Source: CAVRCA01 sp965218045 (lineage in GTDB: Bacteria; Pseudomonadota; Alphaproteobacteria; Acetobacterales; Acetobacteraceae). From it: a DNA stretch of 64,000 bases. The notes under the pieces were generated by a model. It did no database searches. It worked only from the letters and a program-made list of their open reading frames with translations, and had not been told where the DNA came from. The position numbers were made by a program, and so were the translations under genes. The stretch lies in contig CBDCJX010000001.1 in assembly GCA_965218045.1 (NCBI GenBank), positions 1 through 64,000 of the forward strand. The letters run 5' to 3'. This document shows positions 51,020 to 60,321 of the stretch, piece after piece (position 1 is the stretch's first letter; every line of letters starts with the position of its first letter).

Positions 51020-51604
51020 ATGAGATTGCTGATCACCACGGCCGCGGCGCTCGCGCTGGCCGCTTCTCCTGGCTTGGCCCAGCCGGGCGCATCATCGCCG
51101 GCCACAACGGGCGGTTCCGCTACCAGCGGCGACCAGTCGCTCAGCCAGCAGGACAAGGACTTCCTCAAGGACGCGGCGAGCGGCAAGGCCGAGGTCGAGG
51201 CCGGGCGCTACGTCCAGGAGCACGCCGCCAGCCCGGCGGTGCGCGTGTTTGGCCGCTGGATGGTGACCGATCACACGATGGCAGGCGACGCGCTGCAACA
51301 CACCGCATCCTCGGTCGGGTATCAGTTGCCGGGATCGCTCGACCGCGAGGCGCGGGGGATGGTCGATCAGGTGAAGAAGCTGCGCGGCCCCGAGCTCGAT
51401 CGCACCTACATCGGCTACATGGTTGAGGACCATCGCCAGGACGTGCGCGCCTTCGAGAAGGAGGCGCAGTCCGGCCAGAATCCGCAGGTGAAAGCGTTCG
51501 CCCAAGAATACCTGCCGGTGCTGCAGCAGCATCTCACCGCGGTCGAGGAGCTGCGGCGCAGCGTGATCGAAACCTCGGCGCGCGACACCCTCGAACGGCG
51601 CTGA
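51020..51604 (+). CDS. Exported DUF4142 protein
   Basis: 194 residues with a Sec signal (MRLLITTAAALALAASPGLA, cleavage before QPG). The DUF4142 helical bundle follows: QQDKDFLKDAASGKAEVEAG, VRVFGRWMVTDHTMAGDALQ, then YIGYMVEDHRQDVRAFEKEA and VKAFAQEYLPVLQQHLTAVE. The family is ferritin-like in fold and of unknown function, often induced by stress. ATG 51020 has GGAG 7 nt upstream; the upstream extension of the frame is not conserved. Confidence 0.88.
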   Translation: MRLLITTAAALALAASPGLAQPGASSPATTGGSATSGDQSLSQQDKDFLKDAASGKAEVEAGRYVQEHAASPAVRVFGRWMVTDHTMAGDALQHTASSVGYQLPGSLDREARGMVDQVKKLRGPELDRTYIGYMVEDHRQDVRAFEKEAQSGQNPQVKAFAQEYLPVLQQHLTAVEELRRSVIETSARDTLERR

Positions 51605-51648
51605 GCCAAGCCGGGCAGGCGGTCCCGCCGCGCGTTTCCCCCGCCGGT

Positions 51649-51984
51649 TCAGCGCGTCTCGACCTCCACCCGAGGCACGTTGCCGCGCAGCAGGTCCCGC
51701 GCCGGCCGGCCGTGCAGCACGTCGCCAGGCGGCCCGGCGAGCACATCTCCGGCAAAGGGCGGCGGCGGAGGCGCCGCGCAGATTGTGCCACCCGGCGGCG
51801 CGACCGGCACATCGGCGCCAAGCAAGCCGGTCAGCCCGCTCGGCACGCCGGGCAGCCCTTGCAGGTCCAGCGACAGCGGCACGGTCGCGGTGGCCGGCGG
51901 GTCGGTCACGCAATCCGCCGGCTGGGCGAACACCGGACCGGCCAGCGGCAGCAGACAGGTCATCGCGATGAGACGGCGGCGCAT
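51649..51984 (-). CDS. Small exported Pro/Gly-rich protein, unknown
   Basis: 111 residues: signal peptide MRRRLIAMTCLLPLAGPVFA, then a short mature part with two cysteines (ADCVTDPP and GTICAAPP), a hydrophobic Leu/Gly stretch (LQGLPGVPSGLTGLLGADVP) and a Pro-rich tail. No family recognised. It begins 23 nt after the hpnN stop on the same strand, so it is probably expressed with hpnN. The much longer open frame in the same register across hpnN is spurious. Confidence 0.55.
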   Translation of the reverse strand: MRRRLIAMTCLLPLAGPVFAQPADCVTDPPATATVPLSLDLQGLPGVPSGLTGLLGADVPVAPPGGTICAAPPPPPFAGDVLAGPPGDVLHGRPARDLLRGNVPRVEVETR

Positions 51985-52007
51985 CCGCCTATCGTCGCGC
52001 AAGCCGG

Positions 52008-54605
52008 TTAAGAGTTTCTTGGCCCCGGCACGGCGGCGAGCAGCGCCGGGATGAACACCAGGCTGGCAACCAGGGTGCAGCCAAGGCTGATCAGCAGCAG
52101 CACGCCCATGCTGGCGGTCCCGGCATGGGCGGACAGCGCCAACGAGCCGAACGCCGTGCCCGTGGTCAGCGCCGAGAACAGGATGGCGCGCGCCGTGGCC
52201 GAGCCGAGCACCGAGCGCTGTCCGGCGCGCCAGTTCATCACGAAATAGATGTTGAACGACACGCCGACCCCAAGCAGCAGCGGCAGCGCGATGACGTTGG
52301 CGTAGTTCAGCGGCAGTTTCGCCGCCGCCATCACCAGCACGGTCAGCAATGCCGACAGCAGCAACGGTGCCAGCACCAGCGCCACGTCGAGCGGCCGGCG
52401 CAGCGCGGCGAACAGGATCGCCGTGATCGCGATCAGCGCGCCGATCGCGGCGGTGCGGAACGCGCCGACAACTGTTCCGCTGGTCGCTTCGAGGGTGACC
52501 GCGGCGCCGCCCGCGTCCGGCGCGACGGCGCGGACCTGCTCGACGAAGGCGGCGAGGCCGGACGAACTCGCTACCTCGCGGGTCGGCACCGCTTGAACGC
52601 GCGCCCGCCCGTCCGGCAGCAGCCAGTCCCGCGCGATCTCGGGCGGGATGGAGGCAAGGGTAATCGGCTTGGCGCCCAGCGCGCTGCGCAGCCTGTCGAG
52701 CTGGGTCGGCAGGAACCGGGTCAGCGCCGCGTTCAACGCCATCACCACCTGGTCGGACGCGCTGGCGATGCGACGCAGGTCTTCGGCGATCGCCGCGAGG
52801 GGGTGGTCCGCCGCGAGCTTCTCCAGCGCCGGCGTGATCTGGTCGAGCGCGGTCTTCGCCGCCAGTCGCACCTGGTCCGGGGTGACCGGTGCGGCCGCCG
52901 CGCGGACGCCGAGCGTGGCCGAGAGAATGCTGTTGGCGTCGGCGATCAGCGCCAGCTTCGCCGGCTGCTCGTCCGGGATGTAGCTCGCGATGCTCAGCGT
53001 CGACGCCACGAGAGGAAGCTGGCGCAGCCGCTCGGTCAACTGCTTGGCGGCGGCAAAATCCGGCGTGATCACGTCGATCGTCAGCGGATTGGTCACCGGC
53101 GACTCCATCAGATCGCTCAGCGTGCGCATCGCCTCGGTGTCGGGATTCTTGACGTGCAGCGGGTCGGCATCGAAGGTCAGCTTGGGCAGCAACGCCAGAC
53201 CGAGCACGGCCAGCGCTGCAAACGCACCGAGCACGGAGGCCCGACCCCGACGCAGCAACGGGTCGAGCGTCGCGGCCCACCGGAAGCCCACTTCCTTGTC
53301 CTCGCCGGGCGGGCGGAAGACGGCGATGGCGGCGGGCAGGAAGCTCAGCGAGCAGGCGAACGCGATGAGCATGCCGACCCCGGCGATCAGGCCGAGCTCG
53401 GCCACGCCTTGGAACTCGGTCGGCACGAATGCCAGAAAACCGGCGGCGGTGGCCGCGGCGGCAACCAGGATCTGCACGCCGACCCGGCGTCCGGTCTCAA
53501 CCAGGGCGCGCGAGGCGTCGGCCGTCTCTGCCATGAAGCTGCGATACCGCACGCTGAACTGGATGGCGAAATCGACCGCGATGCCGACGAACAGAATCCC
53601 GAAGCCGACCGAGATGAGGTTGAGCGTGCCGATCGCCACTGCCGCGAACAGCAAGGTCAGCGCCAGTCCGAGCGTCAACGTCAGCAGCATCGGCACGATC
53701 AGCCGCCAGCTGCCCACCGCGAGGAGCAACCACACGGTAATCAGCACAAGACTGCCCAGCAGCCCGTACGCCGCGTCCTGCGTGACTGTCGAGAACTCCT
53801 CGTCGGCCAGCGGGACGGCGCCGGTGAGACGCACTCGCGCGTCGCCCGACTTGACGAATTGGAGATCGGCGGCGGCAGCGCGGATCGCCCGCGTGGCAGC
53901 GCCGCCCGGCTGCAACGCGCCATAGTCGAGCTTTGGCTGCACCAGCACGAAGCGGTATTTCCCCGCGAGCTCGCTGAGATCGCCGCCGAGCAGCCGCGCC
54001 CAGGACAGCGGCCGAGGATGTCCGTCCAGCGTGTCGCGCATCACGTCGTGCAGCGCGCGCAATGTCGGCAGGTAGGGGCCGAGCTCCACCTGGCCTTTCT
54101 GGACCCCGAGGCCGATCAGTGACAGCGAGGCGAACAGGCCGCGCGCGCTCGGATCGGCCGCGAGCTGTCCCAGGAACGGCTGCGCGTCGATGATGCGGTT
54201 GAGCAGCGCCTCGAGCGGCTTGATCCCCAAGAACAGCAGACCTTCCTGGGTCAGGAACGGTGACGCGTCGGGCCGCCGCACGGATCTGAAATGCGCCTGG
54301 TCGGCGGCGATGGCGGTGGCGAGCGCGTTGGCGGTCGCGTCCGCCTCCTCCGGCTCCCGCGCGTCGATGACCACGACGATCAGCTCATGAAATTGCGGGA
54401 AATCCCGTTGCAGCGCCAACGCGCGTTGCCGCCAGGGCAGGCTGTCGGCGAACATCTTGTCGGTGTCGGTGATGACGCCGAGGTGCAGCACGGCGAGCGA
54501 GGCCGCGACAACCCCCAGCACCAGTCCGACGAGGAAGACCAGTCGGGCATGACGCTGGCAGCGATCGACCAGGCGGGCGAGCAGACGCGAAAGGATCATC
54601 GGCAA
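52008..54605 (-). CDS. hpnN: Hopanoid-associated RND/MMPL transporter HpnN
   Basis: 865 residues, the normal HpnN length. In studied species it moves hopanoids from the inner to the outer membrane. Two halves each begin with a membrane helix and a periplasmic domain (after RHARLVFLVGLVLGVVAASL and after ASVLGAFAALAVLGLALLPK), followed by five- to six-helix bundles. The sterol-sensing-like segment GILFVGIAVDFAIQFSVRYR in the first half pairs with LPLLLGVGVSFNIYFVMNWR in the second. It is separated from hpnHIJK by several unrelated genes. A small secreted protein gene follows it. Confidence 0.93.
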   Translation of the reverse strand: MPMILSRLLARLVDRCQRHARLVFLVGLVLGVVAASLAVLHLGVITDTDKMFADSLPWRQRALALQRDFPQFHELIVVVIDAREPEEADATANALATAIAADQAHFRSVRRPDASPFLTQEGLLFLGIKPLEALLNRIIDAQPFLGQLAADPSARGLFASLSLIGLGVQKGQVELGPYLPTLRALHDVMRDTLDGHPRPLSWARLLGGDLSELAGKYRFVLVQPKLDYGALQPGGAATRAIRAAAADLQFVKSGDARVRLTGAVPLADEEFSTVTQDAAYGLLGSLVLITVWLLLAVGSWRLIVPMLLTLTLGLALTLLFAAVAIGTLNLISVGFGILFVGIAVDFAIQFSVRYRSFMAETADASRALVETGRRVGVQILVAAAATAAGFLAFVPTEFQGVAELGLIAGVGMLIAFACSLSFLPAAIAVFRPPGEDKEVGFRWAATLDPLLRRGRASVLGAFAALAVLGLALLPKLTFDADPLHVKNPDTEAMRTLSDLMESPVTNPLTIDVITPDFAAAKQLTERLRQLPLVASTLSIASYIPDEQPAKLALIADANSILSATLGVRAAAAPVTPDQVRLAAKTALDQITPALEKLAADHPLAAIAEDLRRIASASDQVVMALNAALTRFLPTQLDRLRSALGAKPITLASIPPEIARDWLLPDGRARVQAVPTREVASSSGLAAFVEQVRAVAPDAGGAAVTLEATSGTVVGAFRTAAIGALIAITAILFAALRRPLDVALVLAPLLLSALLTVLVMAAAKLPLNYANVIALPLLLGVGVSFNIYFVMNWRAGQRSVLGSATARAILFSALTTGTAFGSLALSAHAGTASMGVLLLISLGCTLVASLVFIPALLAAVPGPRNS

Positions 54606-54635
54606 GCAGTCTGGATGAAAATACGAGCGCCGCGA

Positions 54636-54938
54636 TCACCTCGGGCTTGCGGCGGTCACGTGATAGTCCGTCCGGGTCATCGGGTCCATGCTGCTCAACC
54701 CCAGCAGCACGGAGAGCCAGACCACGCCGGCCACAGCGAAGCCGCGCACGATCATCGGACCCCTGCCGATTTCCATGAACACGGCAACCACCAGCGCCTC
54801 CATCAGCAAGGCCGGCAGCAGAATCAGGGTGCGCAGCCACGGCGCGAGATGCAGCAGGCTGGCGGCGAACTCGATGCCGAGCAGGACCAGCAGCAGCAGC
54901 CAGGTCACCAACAACAAGAAACCGCGCGGCGGCATCAT
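54636..54938 (-). CDS. ctaF: Cytochrome c oxidase subunit IV-like small membrane protein
   Basis: 100 residues with three membrane helices (RGFLLLVTWLLLLVLLGIEF, LRTLILLPALLMEALVVAVF, VRGFAVAGVVWLSVLLGLSS). Position and size fit the CtaF/subunit IV of caa3-type oxidases, which stabilises the core. It shares one base with the ctaE stop (TGATG), so translation is coupled. Sequence conservation in this family is low, so the call rests on topology and context. It appears to end the ACIII-caa3 operon. Confidence 0.75.
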   Translation of the reverse strand: MMPPRGFLLLVTWLLLLVLLGIEFAASLLHLAPWLRTLILLPALLMEALVVAVFMEIGRGPMIVRGFAVAGVVWLSVLLGLSSMDPMTRTDYHVTAASPR

Positions 54939-55585
54939 CACCGCCCGATGAGATAGATCAGCGGGTAGAGCACGATCCACACCATGTCGACGAAGCTCCA
55001 ATACAGTCCGACGACCTCGACCGGCGTGTGATACCAGCGGGAGAAGTCGCCGCGACGCGCTCGCCAGGCCATCCAGCTTACCAGCGCGATGCCGATCACC
55101 ATGTGCACGCCGTGCAGCGCGGTGCTCACGAAATAGAACACGTAGAACAGCTTGGCACCGCCGGCCTCCGGTCCGGAGATGCCGAACGCGGGGTCGGTCG
55201 GGAAAAGGTGCTTGTCGAAGTCGTCGTGATATTCGAGCCCGAACTTGAGGCCGAGGAAGATCAGCCCGAGGCCGATCGCGCCGGCGCAGCAGATGATGAA
55301 TAGGCGAACATTCTCGACCCTGATCGCGGCGAGGCCCATCGAGTAGACCAGGCTGCTGGTCACCAGCAGGGCGGTGTTGACCGTGCCGATCCACAGCTCG
55401 GTCTCCGCCGCTCCGGCGTCGAACCCCGCCAGATTCTGATAACGCGCGAACAGCCAGCCGAGAAACAACCCGCCAAAAAACAGGATCTCGGTCGCCAGGA
55501 ACAGCCACATGCCGGCCAGCGCGGTGCCGGACTGATGATCGGCGTCCGAGTACTGGAACTCGTGCGGCGCGTATGCCTCAGACAT
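54938..55585 (-). CDS. ctaE: Cytochrome c oxidase subunit III
   Basis: 215 residues, five membrane helices. SGTALAGMWLFLATEILFFG with GLFLGWLFARY, TALLVTSSLVYSMGLAA, FYVFYFVSTALHGVHMVIGI and the C-terminal YWSFVDMVWIVLYPLIYLIG match the subunit III of heme-copper oxidases. The two extra N-terminal helices of mitochondrial-type subunit III are absent, as in caa3 oxidases. It overlaps ctaD by 8 nt. Confidence 0.94.
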   Translation of the reverse strand: MSEAYAPHEFQYSDADHQSGTALAGMWLFLATEILFFGGLFLGWLFARYQNLAGFDAGAAETELWIGTVNTALLVTSSLVYSMGLAAIRVENVRLFIICCAGAIGLGLIFLGLKFGLEYHDDFDKHLFPTDPAFGISGPEAGGAKLFYVFYFVSTALHGVHMVIGIALVSWMAWRARRGDFSRWYHTPVEVVGLYWSFVDMVWIVLYPLIYLIGR

Positions 55586-57209
55586 GGTGCTGCACCAGCT
55601 CCGGCGGCGGGTAGGTGTAGGGCGGCTCGGTCACCACCGGCGTGCTGGCGAAGTTCTTTGCCGGCGGCGGCGAGGGCGTCTGCCATTCGAGGCCGGTGGC
55701 ACCCCACGGGTTGGCCGGCGCTCGCTCGCCGCGCAACAGCGACCAGGTGAGATAGCCGAGCGGCAGCAGGTAGCCGACGGCGAGGAGCGTCGCTCCCGAG
55801 GAGGACAGCACGTTGAGCACGTGAAACTGCGGCGGGTAGGAGTGATAGCGCCGCGGCATCCCGAGATAGCCGAGCAGCAGTTGCGGCGCGAAGGTGAGAT
55901 TGAACCCGATGAAGATGATCAACGCGGCGGCGCGGCCCCACATTTCCGGGTACAGCCGTCCGGTGATTTTCGGCCACCAGTAATGCAGGCCGCCGAAGAA
56001 GGCGGTCACCATCCCGCCGACCATGACGTAGTGGAAGTGCCCGACCACGAAGTAGGTCTGCGTCAGGTGCACGTCGGCCGCGAGGGCGGCGACGAACAGG
56101 CCGGTCAAGCCGCCGATGGTGAACAGGCCGACGAAGCCGAGCGCGTACAGCATCGGCGCGTCGAAGTGGATGAACCCCTTGTGCAGCGTGCCGATCCAGT
56201 TGAACACCTTGATCGCCGACGGCACCGCGACGGCGTAGCTCAGCAGCGAGAACACGACGCTGGCGTACAAAGACTGGCCGGAGACGAACATGTGGTGTCC
56301 CCAGACGAAGAAGCTGATCACCGCGATCGACACGCTGCACCAGGCGACGAACTTGTAGCCGAACAGCCGACGCCGGGCGAACACCGGGATGATCTCGCTC
56401 ACCACACCGAAACCCGGCAGGATCATGATGTAGACCGCCGGGTGCGAGTAGAACCAGAACATGTGCTGGAACAGCAGCGGGTCGCCGCCGATCGCGGGGT
56501 CGAACACGCCGACCCGGAAGATCCGCTCGAAGGCGAGCAGCAGCAAGGTGATCGCCAGCACCGGCGTGGCGAGCACGTAGATCACGCTGGTCGAATAGAG
56601 CGACCAGACGAAGATCGGCATCTTGTACCAGGTCATCCCCGGCGCTCGTAGCCGGTGGATGGTGATCATGAAGTTCAGCCCGGTGGCGATCGAGGAGAAG
56701 CCGGAGACGAACACGCCGATCACCGCGAGCACGACATGGCTCTGGGTGAACGCCGAGGAGAGCGGCGGATAGAACGTCCAGCCGGTGTCCACGCCGCCGA
56801 CGAACAGCGCGTACAGCTCGATCGCGCCGCCGGTCATGAACAAGTACCAGCTCAGCAGGTTCAGCCGGGGGAAGGCGAGGTCGCGGGCGCCGATCATCAG
56901 CGGCAATATGAAGTTCCCCAGCGTCACCGGCACGGCGGGCACCAGGAAGAACCACACCATCACCACGCCGTGCGCGGTGAACAGCCGGTTGTAGGTTTCC
57001 GCCGAGCCGATCAGGCCGCTGGGCACCACCAGGTTGAGCCGCACCAGCGCCGCCGCCAGACCGCCGATGAAGAAGAAGAAGGTGATCGAGCCGAGATAGA
57101 GCACCGCGATGCGCTTGTGGTCGGTCGAGAGCAGCCAGCTCGCCAGCGAGAACTTGTCGCCGAGATAGCTCTGCTCGAGCTCCTCGGTCTCGACGACGGT
57201 GGTGCTCAT
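55578..57209 (-). CDS. ctaD: Cytochrome c oxidase subunit I (caa3-type, A2 subfamily)
   Basis: 543 residues, about 12 membrane helices. Heme and CuB ligands: His in FTAHGVVMVWFFLV (low-spin heme), FYSHPAVYIMILPGFG (CuB His and cross-linked Tyr), WGHHMF (two CuB His) and VVGHFHYVMVGG (both hemes). The D-channel Glu of A1 oxidases is replaced: the sequence reads YSHPAV instead of the HPEV form, which is the YS motif of A2-type oxidases. ATG 57209 overlaps the ctaC stop as ATGA; the upstream extension of the frame is spurious. Confidence 0.96.
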   Translation of the reverse strand: MSTTVVETEELEQSYLGDKFSLASWLLSTDHKRIAVLYLGSITFFFFIGGLAAALVRLNLVVPSGLIGSAETYNRLFTAHGVVMVWFFLVPAVPVTLGNFILPLMIGARDLAFPRLNLLSWYLFMTGGAIELYALFVGGVDTGWTFYPPLSSAFTQSHVVLAVIGVFVSGFSSIATGLNFMITIHRLRAPGMTWYKMPIFVWSLYSTSVIYVLATPVLAITLLLLAFERIFRVGVFDPAIGGDPLLFQHMFWFYSHPAVYIMILPGFGVVSEIIPVFARRRLFGYKFVAWCSVSIAVISFFVWGHHMFVSGQSLYASVVFSLLSYAVAVPSAIKVFNWIGTLHKGFIHFDAPMLYALGFVGLFTIGGLTGLFVAALAADVHLTQTYFVVGHFHYVMVGGMVTAFFGGLHYWWPKITGRLYPEMWGRAAALIIFIGFNLTFAPQLLLGYLGMPRRYHSYPPQFHVLNVLSSSGATLLAVGYLLPLGYLTWSLLRGERAPANPWGATGLEWQTPSPPPAKNFASTPVVTEPPYTYPPPELVQHHV

Positions 57210-58135
57210 GACGGCTTCTCCGCTGCCAGCGACTTGATGTAGGCGATCAGGCTGATGAGGTCCTCCTCGCTGATCTGGCCGGCGAAGGAGGGCATGACCG
57301 GCGCGTAGCTGGCGACCACCCGCTTCGTCGGCATCAGGATGGAATCGCGTAGATACCGGTCGTCGGCGATGATCGTCGAGCCGTCGGCCAGCGGCACCGG
57401 GCTGCCGTACACACCGTTGAGCGACGGCGCCCGCACCGTGCCGTGGCCACCATGACAGCCGCTGCATCCATAACGGGTGAACAGGGTGCGGCCATCAGCG
57501 ACCAGGCTGTTGCTGGTCCCGTTCTGCTCCAGCCATTGCTGGTACTCGGGGCCTGGCAAAGCGACGACGGTGCCGGTCATCTGGCTGTGCGCGGTGCCGC
57601 AGAAGCGGGTGCAGAACAGGTCGTAGCTGCCCGGCTTGTCGACCTGGAACCACAAGGTCTCATAGCGGCCCGGCAGCACGTCGTGCTTGACCCGAAACGC
57701 GGGGACCGAGAAGTCGTGGATCACGTCCTCCGACGTCATCACCAGTTCCACCGGGCGTCCGGTGGGAAGATGAACGCTGTTGATCTCGCGTTGACCACCA
57801 ACGTGCTCGCTCTTCCACATCCACTGCTTGGCAACGACATAGATCGTCAGCGCATCGCGGGGCGGCTGGCCGATGCGCAGATAGAGGTCGGCGCCCCAGA
57901 CGAACAGCCCGAAGAACACGAGCAGGGTCAGCGCGGTCCAGGTGCTCTCGACCCGCCACGTCTTCTTGGCGATCAAGCCCCGATCGACGGTGCTGCGGGC
58001 GTTGTACTTGAACAGGAAGACAACCATCAGCCCGGCGACAAGCGCCAGCACCGCGACCGACATCACCGTCAGCGCGATGAGCAGGTAGTCGACCTCCGTC
58101 GCGGTGGTGGAGGCGGCGGGGAGCCACAGCTTCAT
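57206..58135 (-). CDS. ctaC: Cytochrome c oxidase subunit II with fused cytochrome c domain
   Basis: 309 residues. Two N-terminal membrane helices, a cupredoxin domain with the CuA ligands (His in VIHDFSVPAFRV; Cys, Cys, His and Met in CTRFCGTAHSQM), then a C-terminal class I cytochrome c domain with heme site GCSGCHGGHG and axial Met near YAPVMPSFAG. The fusion makes this a caa3-type enzyme. It lies between sco and ctaD, with 4-nt overlaps on both sides. Confidence 0.96.
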   Translation of the reverse strand: MKLWLPAASTTATEVDYLLIALTVMSVAVLALVAGLMVVFLFKYNARSTVDRGLIAKKTWRVESTWTALTLLVFFGLFVWGADLYLRIGQPPRDALTIYVVAKQWMWKSEHVGGQREINSVHLPTGRPVELVMTSEDVIHDFSVPAFRVKHDVLPGRYETLWFQVDKPGSYDLFCTRFCGTAHSQMTGTVVALPGPEYQQWLEQNGTSNSLVADGRTLFTRYGCSGCHGGHGTVRAPSLNGVYGSPVPLADGSTIIADDRYLRDSILMPTKRVVASYAPVMPSFAGQISEEDLISLIAYIKSLAAEKPS

Positions 58136-58899
58136 GGCGCCCGCCGCTCACGCCGGAACGCGAGCAACAGCGTGCCGCCGATCACCAGCACGGTCAGCCC
58201 GCCGCCGAGCTCAAGCAGCTTCAGCACCGCGAGCGTGTAGCGCCCGGTGGTCGGATCGAAATGAAAGCACAGCAACAGCACCGGCAGCGCCCGCGCCGCG
58301 ATCGTGCCAGTTTGCGCGCGCGTCACGCCGAGCCGGACGTCGGCCGGCGCGTAGCCCACACCCAGCAGGTAGCTCGACACCGCCCCGCGCGGGGTGAGGA
58401 AGACAATGCCGGCGGGGTGCAAAAACTGCTTTTGCTCCGGGTCGAACTTGCCGCGGAAGCCGACCGCGTCGGCGACCGCGCGCACCGCGTCGGCCGAGCC
58501 GGTGAGGAAGTGTCCCGCCCCGGCGAGCGGGAACTGCGCGGCATCGGCGCGCTTGGCGGCGGCCGCGTCGGCGCTGGCCTCGGCCGGATCGATGCTCAGC
58601 GAGACCAACGTGTAATCCTCCCCGGCCACAAGGCCGGTGTGGCTGAGTGCGTTGTAGAGGTCGGCGCGCACCACGCCGCACAGATTGGGACAGTGGAAGT
58701 AGCCAAGCGCGAGGATCATCGGCCGGCCTTCCGCCAGCTTGCCGATCCGCACCTGCCGACCGGTCGCATCGCGCAACGTCGTGTCCGCCGGCAATTGCGC
58801 TCCGGGCTTCTGGTCATAGGCGAAGTCGCCGGGAAGCGGGGCGGACGCGGCACACGCCATCCAGACCAGCAGCAAGACGATGCGGCGCATCGCGGTCAT
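58132..58899 (-). CDS. sco: SCO1/SenC-type copper chaperone
   Basis: 255 residues. Delivers copper to, or reduces, the CuA site of oxidase subunit II. N-terminal signal or anchor, thioredoxin-like fold with metal-binding CxxxC in YFHCPNLCGVVRADLYN and the distal His in QFLHPAGIVFLTP. A C-terminal membrane helix (LTVLVIGGTLLLAFRRERR) is an addition seen in SCO proteins of ACIII operons. It has 4-nt overlaps with both neighbouring genes. Confidence 0.93.
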   Translation of the reverse strand: MTAMRRIVLLLVWMACAASAPLPGDFAYDQKPGAQLPADTTLRDATGRQVRIGKLAEGRPMILALGYFHCPNLCGVVRADLYNALSHTGLVAGEDYTLVSLSIDPAEASADAAAAKRADAAQFPLAGAGHFLTGSADAVRAVADAVGFRGKFDPEQKQFLHPAGIVFLTPRGAVSSYLLGVGYAPADVRLGVTRAQTGTIAARALPVLLLCFHFDPTTGRYTLAVLKLLELGGGLTVLVIGGTLLLAFRRERRAP

Positions 58900-59261
58900 G
58901 GCGGCTTGGGCCAGCTCGGGATGCCCTCGCGCGCCACCTGCCGCATCGCCGCCGCGATCGGGATGTGCGCGATGCCGCGCGACCGATCGACCCAGCCGGT
59001 GCCGTTCAGCCGCGCCATCTCGCTGGCATGGAACGCGGCCATGTCCTCGGGCGGGCTCGGTTGCAGCCGGGGTTCCGGATAGGAGGGCAGCGGTCCACCC
59101 AAGGTTCGGTCGAGATGCGGCCAGCGGAACAACAGCAGCACGCCGAACACGATCACCAGCAAGGTGCCGACCACCAGAGCGACCGCGCCGACGATGAAGC
59201 GGCCGCTGATGTCGGCGCCTTCGTGCGTCGCGTTCGGGATCACCCGCTCGGCTTCAGCCAT
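58896..59261 (-). CDS. Small membrane protein of the ACIII-oxidase operon
   Basis: 121 residues with one membrane helix (FIVGAVALVVGTLLVIVFGV) after a short cytoplasmic start (MAEAERVIPNATHEGADISG). A Pro-rich periplasmic part follows (PSYPEPRLQPSPPEDMAAFH, then ARLNGTGWVDRSRGIAHIPI). No family name known to me, but a protein of this layout is often found between actF and sco. ATG 59261 overlaps the actF stop by 8 nt. Confidence 0.75.
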   Translation of the reverse strand: MAEAERVIPNATHEGADISGRFIVGAVALVVGTLLVIVFGVLLLFRWPHLDRTLGGPLPSYPEPRLQPSPPEDMAAFHASEMARLNGTGWVDRSRGIAHIPIAAAMRQVAREGIPSWPKPP

Positions 59262-60321
59262 GCTGCTGCACCGCTGCCGTGGGAACGAAAAACCGTCCGG
59301 CGCGCCACGCGAGGCCGACGCCCAGGCCAAACACGGCAAGCATCGCGGCGATGTCGGTCAGCCCAAAACCACGGCCCGAGGCCGGCAGCACCAGCCACCA
59401 ACCGCGCAGGATGGCCGCGATCACGAGCGTCGCCGCGATAACGAGCAGCGCGCGGCGCGAGCGCTGCACCTGCGGCCAGAGCAACGCGAAGAACGGCAAG
59501 GCGAAGTGCAAGGCGACGATCGCGCCGGCGACATATTGCCAGCCGCCGCTGATGCGCGGCAGGTACCACCGCGCTTCATCCGGCAGGTCGGACTGCCAGA
59601 CGATCAGCATCTGCATGAAGTCGAGATAGGACCAGAGGATCACCAGCGCGAGCAGCAGCTTGCCAAGACCGCGCAGGCCATCACTTTCCAGCGGGGTTGC
59701 AACCGTGGCCAGCAGCACCGCGAGCGCGAGCGCGAACAGCACCGCTTCGGTGCCGGTCAGCATGCCGTAGATGCTCGACATGAATTCCGGATCGAGCGAC
59801 AAGGTCATGTCGATCGAGGCGAAGGTGAAGGTGAGCGCCAGCAGGATCAGCCCAGGCGGCGCCAGCCGACGCAGCGCCGGCTGCGGATCGGACTGGCGCA
59901 GCGCCAGCAACGCAACAGCCCCCAGCGCGAGCCACACGACGAGATAGAGAACTCCGCGCGCATAGAAAAACGCTGGGTTGAGATAGAACGTGTTGTGCAG
60001 CTGCGCTTGCAGCTCGGGCCGCGCCCACGGATAGAGCGTGCGTAGCAGCAGCGGCAACGGCAGCGCGAACGGCAGCGCCAAGGGCAGGGTGCAAAGGCCG
60101 GTCAGCAGCGGCGCCCGGATCGCCCAGCCCCAGCGTCCGCCGGTGAGCGCGTGGATCAGCAGCAGCGTCAGGCTGCCGAGCGGCCAGCCGATCCAGCATG
60201 CGAAGGCAGCAAGCCAGGCATAGGCGAACACCGGCAAAGCCAGAATCGCCGCCAGCAAGCAGCCCAGCACGCCAACGCCGCCGGCGATCCAGCCGATCCG
60301 CTCGGCGTCCAGCCGCGTCAT
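59254..60321 (-). CDS. actF: Alternative complex III subunit ActF (quinol:cytochrome c oxidoreductase)
   Basis: 355 residues with about ten membrane helices, beginning MTRLDAERIGWIAGGVGVLG. It belongs to the polytopic ActF family, related to ActC but shorter. Recognisable blocks are LNPAFFYARGVLYLVVWLAL, FASIDMTLSLDPEFMSSIYG and LWSYLDFMQMLIVWQSDLPD. It is part of the membrane quinol-oxidising module of ACIII. Start ATG 60321 overlaps the actE stop as ATGA; the open frame further upstream is spurious. Confidence 0.9.
   Translation of the reverse strand: MTRLDAERIGWIAGGVGVLGCLLAAILALPVFAYAWLAAFACWIGWPLGSLTLLLIHALTGGRWGWAIRAPLLTGLCTLPLALPFALPLPLLLRTLYPWARPELQAQLHNTFYLNPAFFYARGVLYLVVWLALGAVALLALRQSDPQPALRRLAPPGLILLALTFTFASIDMTLSLDPEFMSSIYGMLTGTEAVLFALALAVLLATVATPLESDGLRGLGKLLLALVILWSYLDFMQMLIVWQSDLPDEARWYLPRISGGWQYVAGAIVALHFALPFFALLWPQVQRSRRALLVIAATLVIAAILRGWWLVLPASGRGFGLTDIAAMLAVFGLGVGLAWRAGRFFVPTAAVQQHG

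Noticed and set aside
51985..53280. Extension of the small secreted protein frame across hpnN
   Set aside because: It is a shadow of HpnN in another frame; a good signal peptide begins at 51984.
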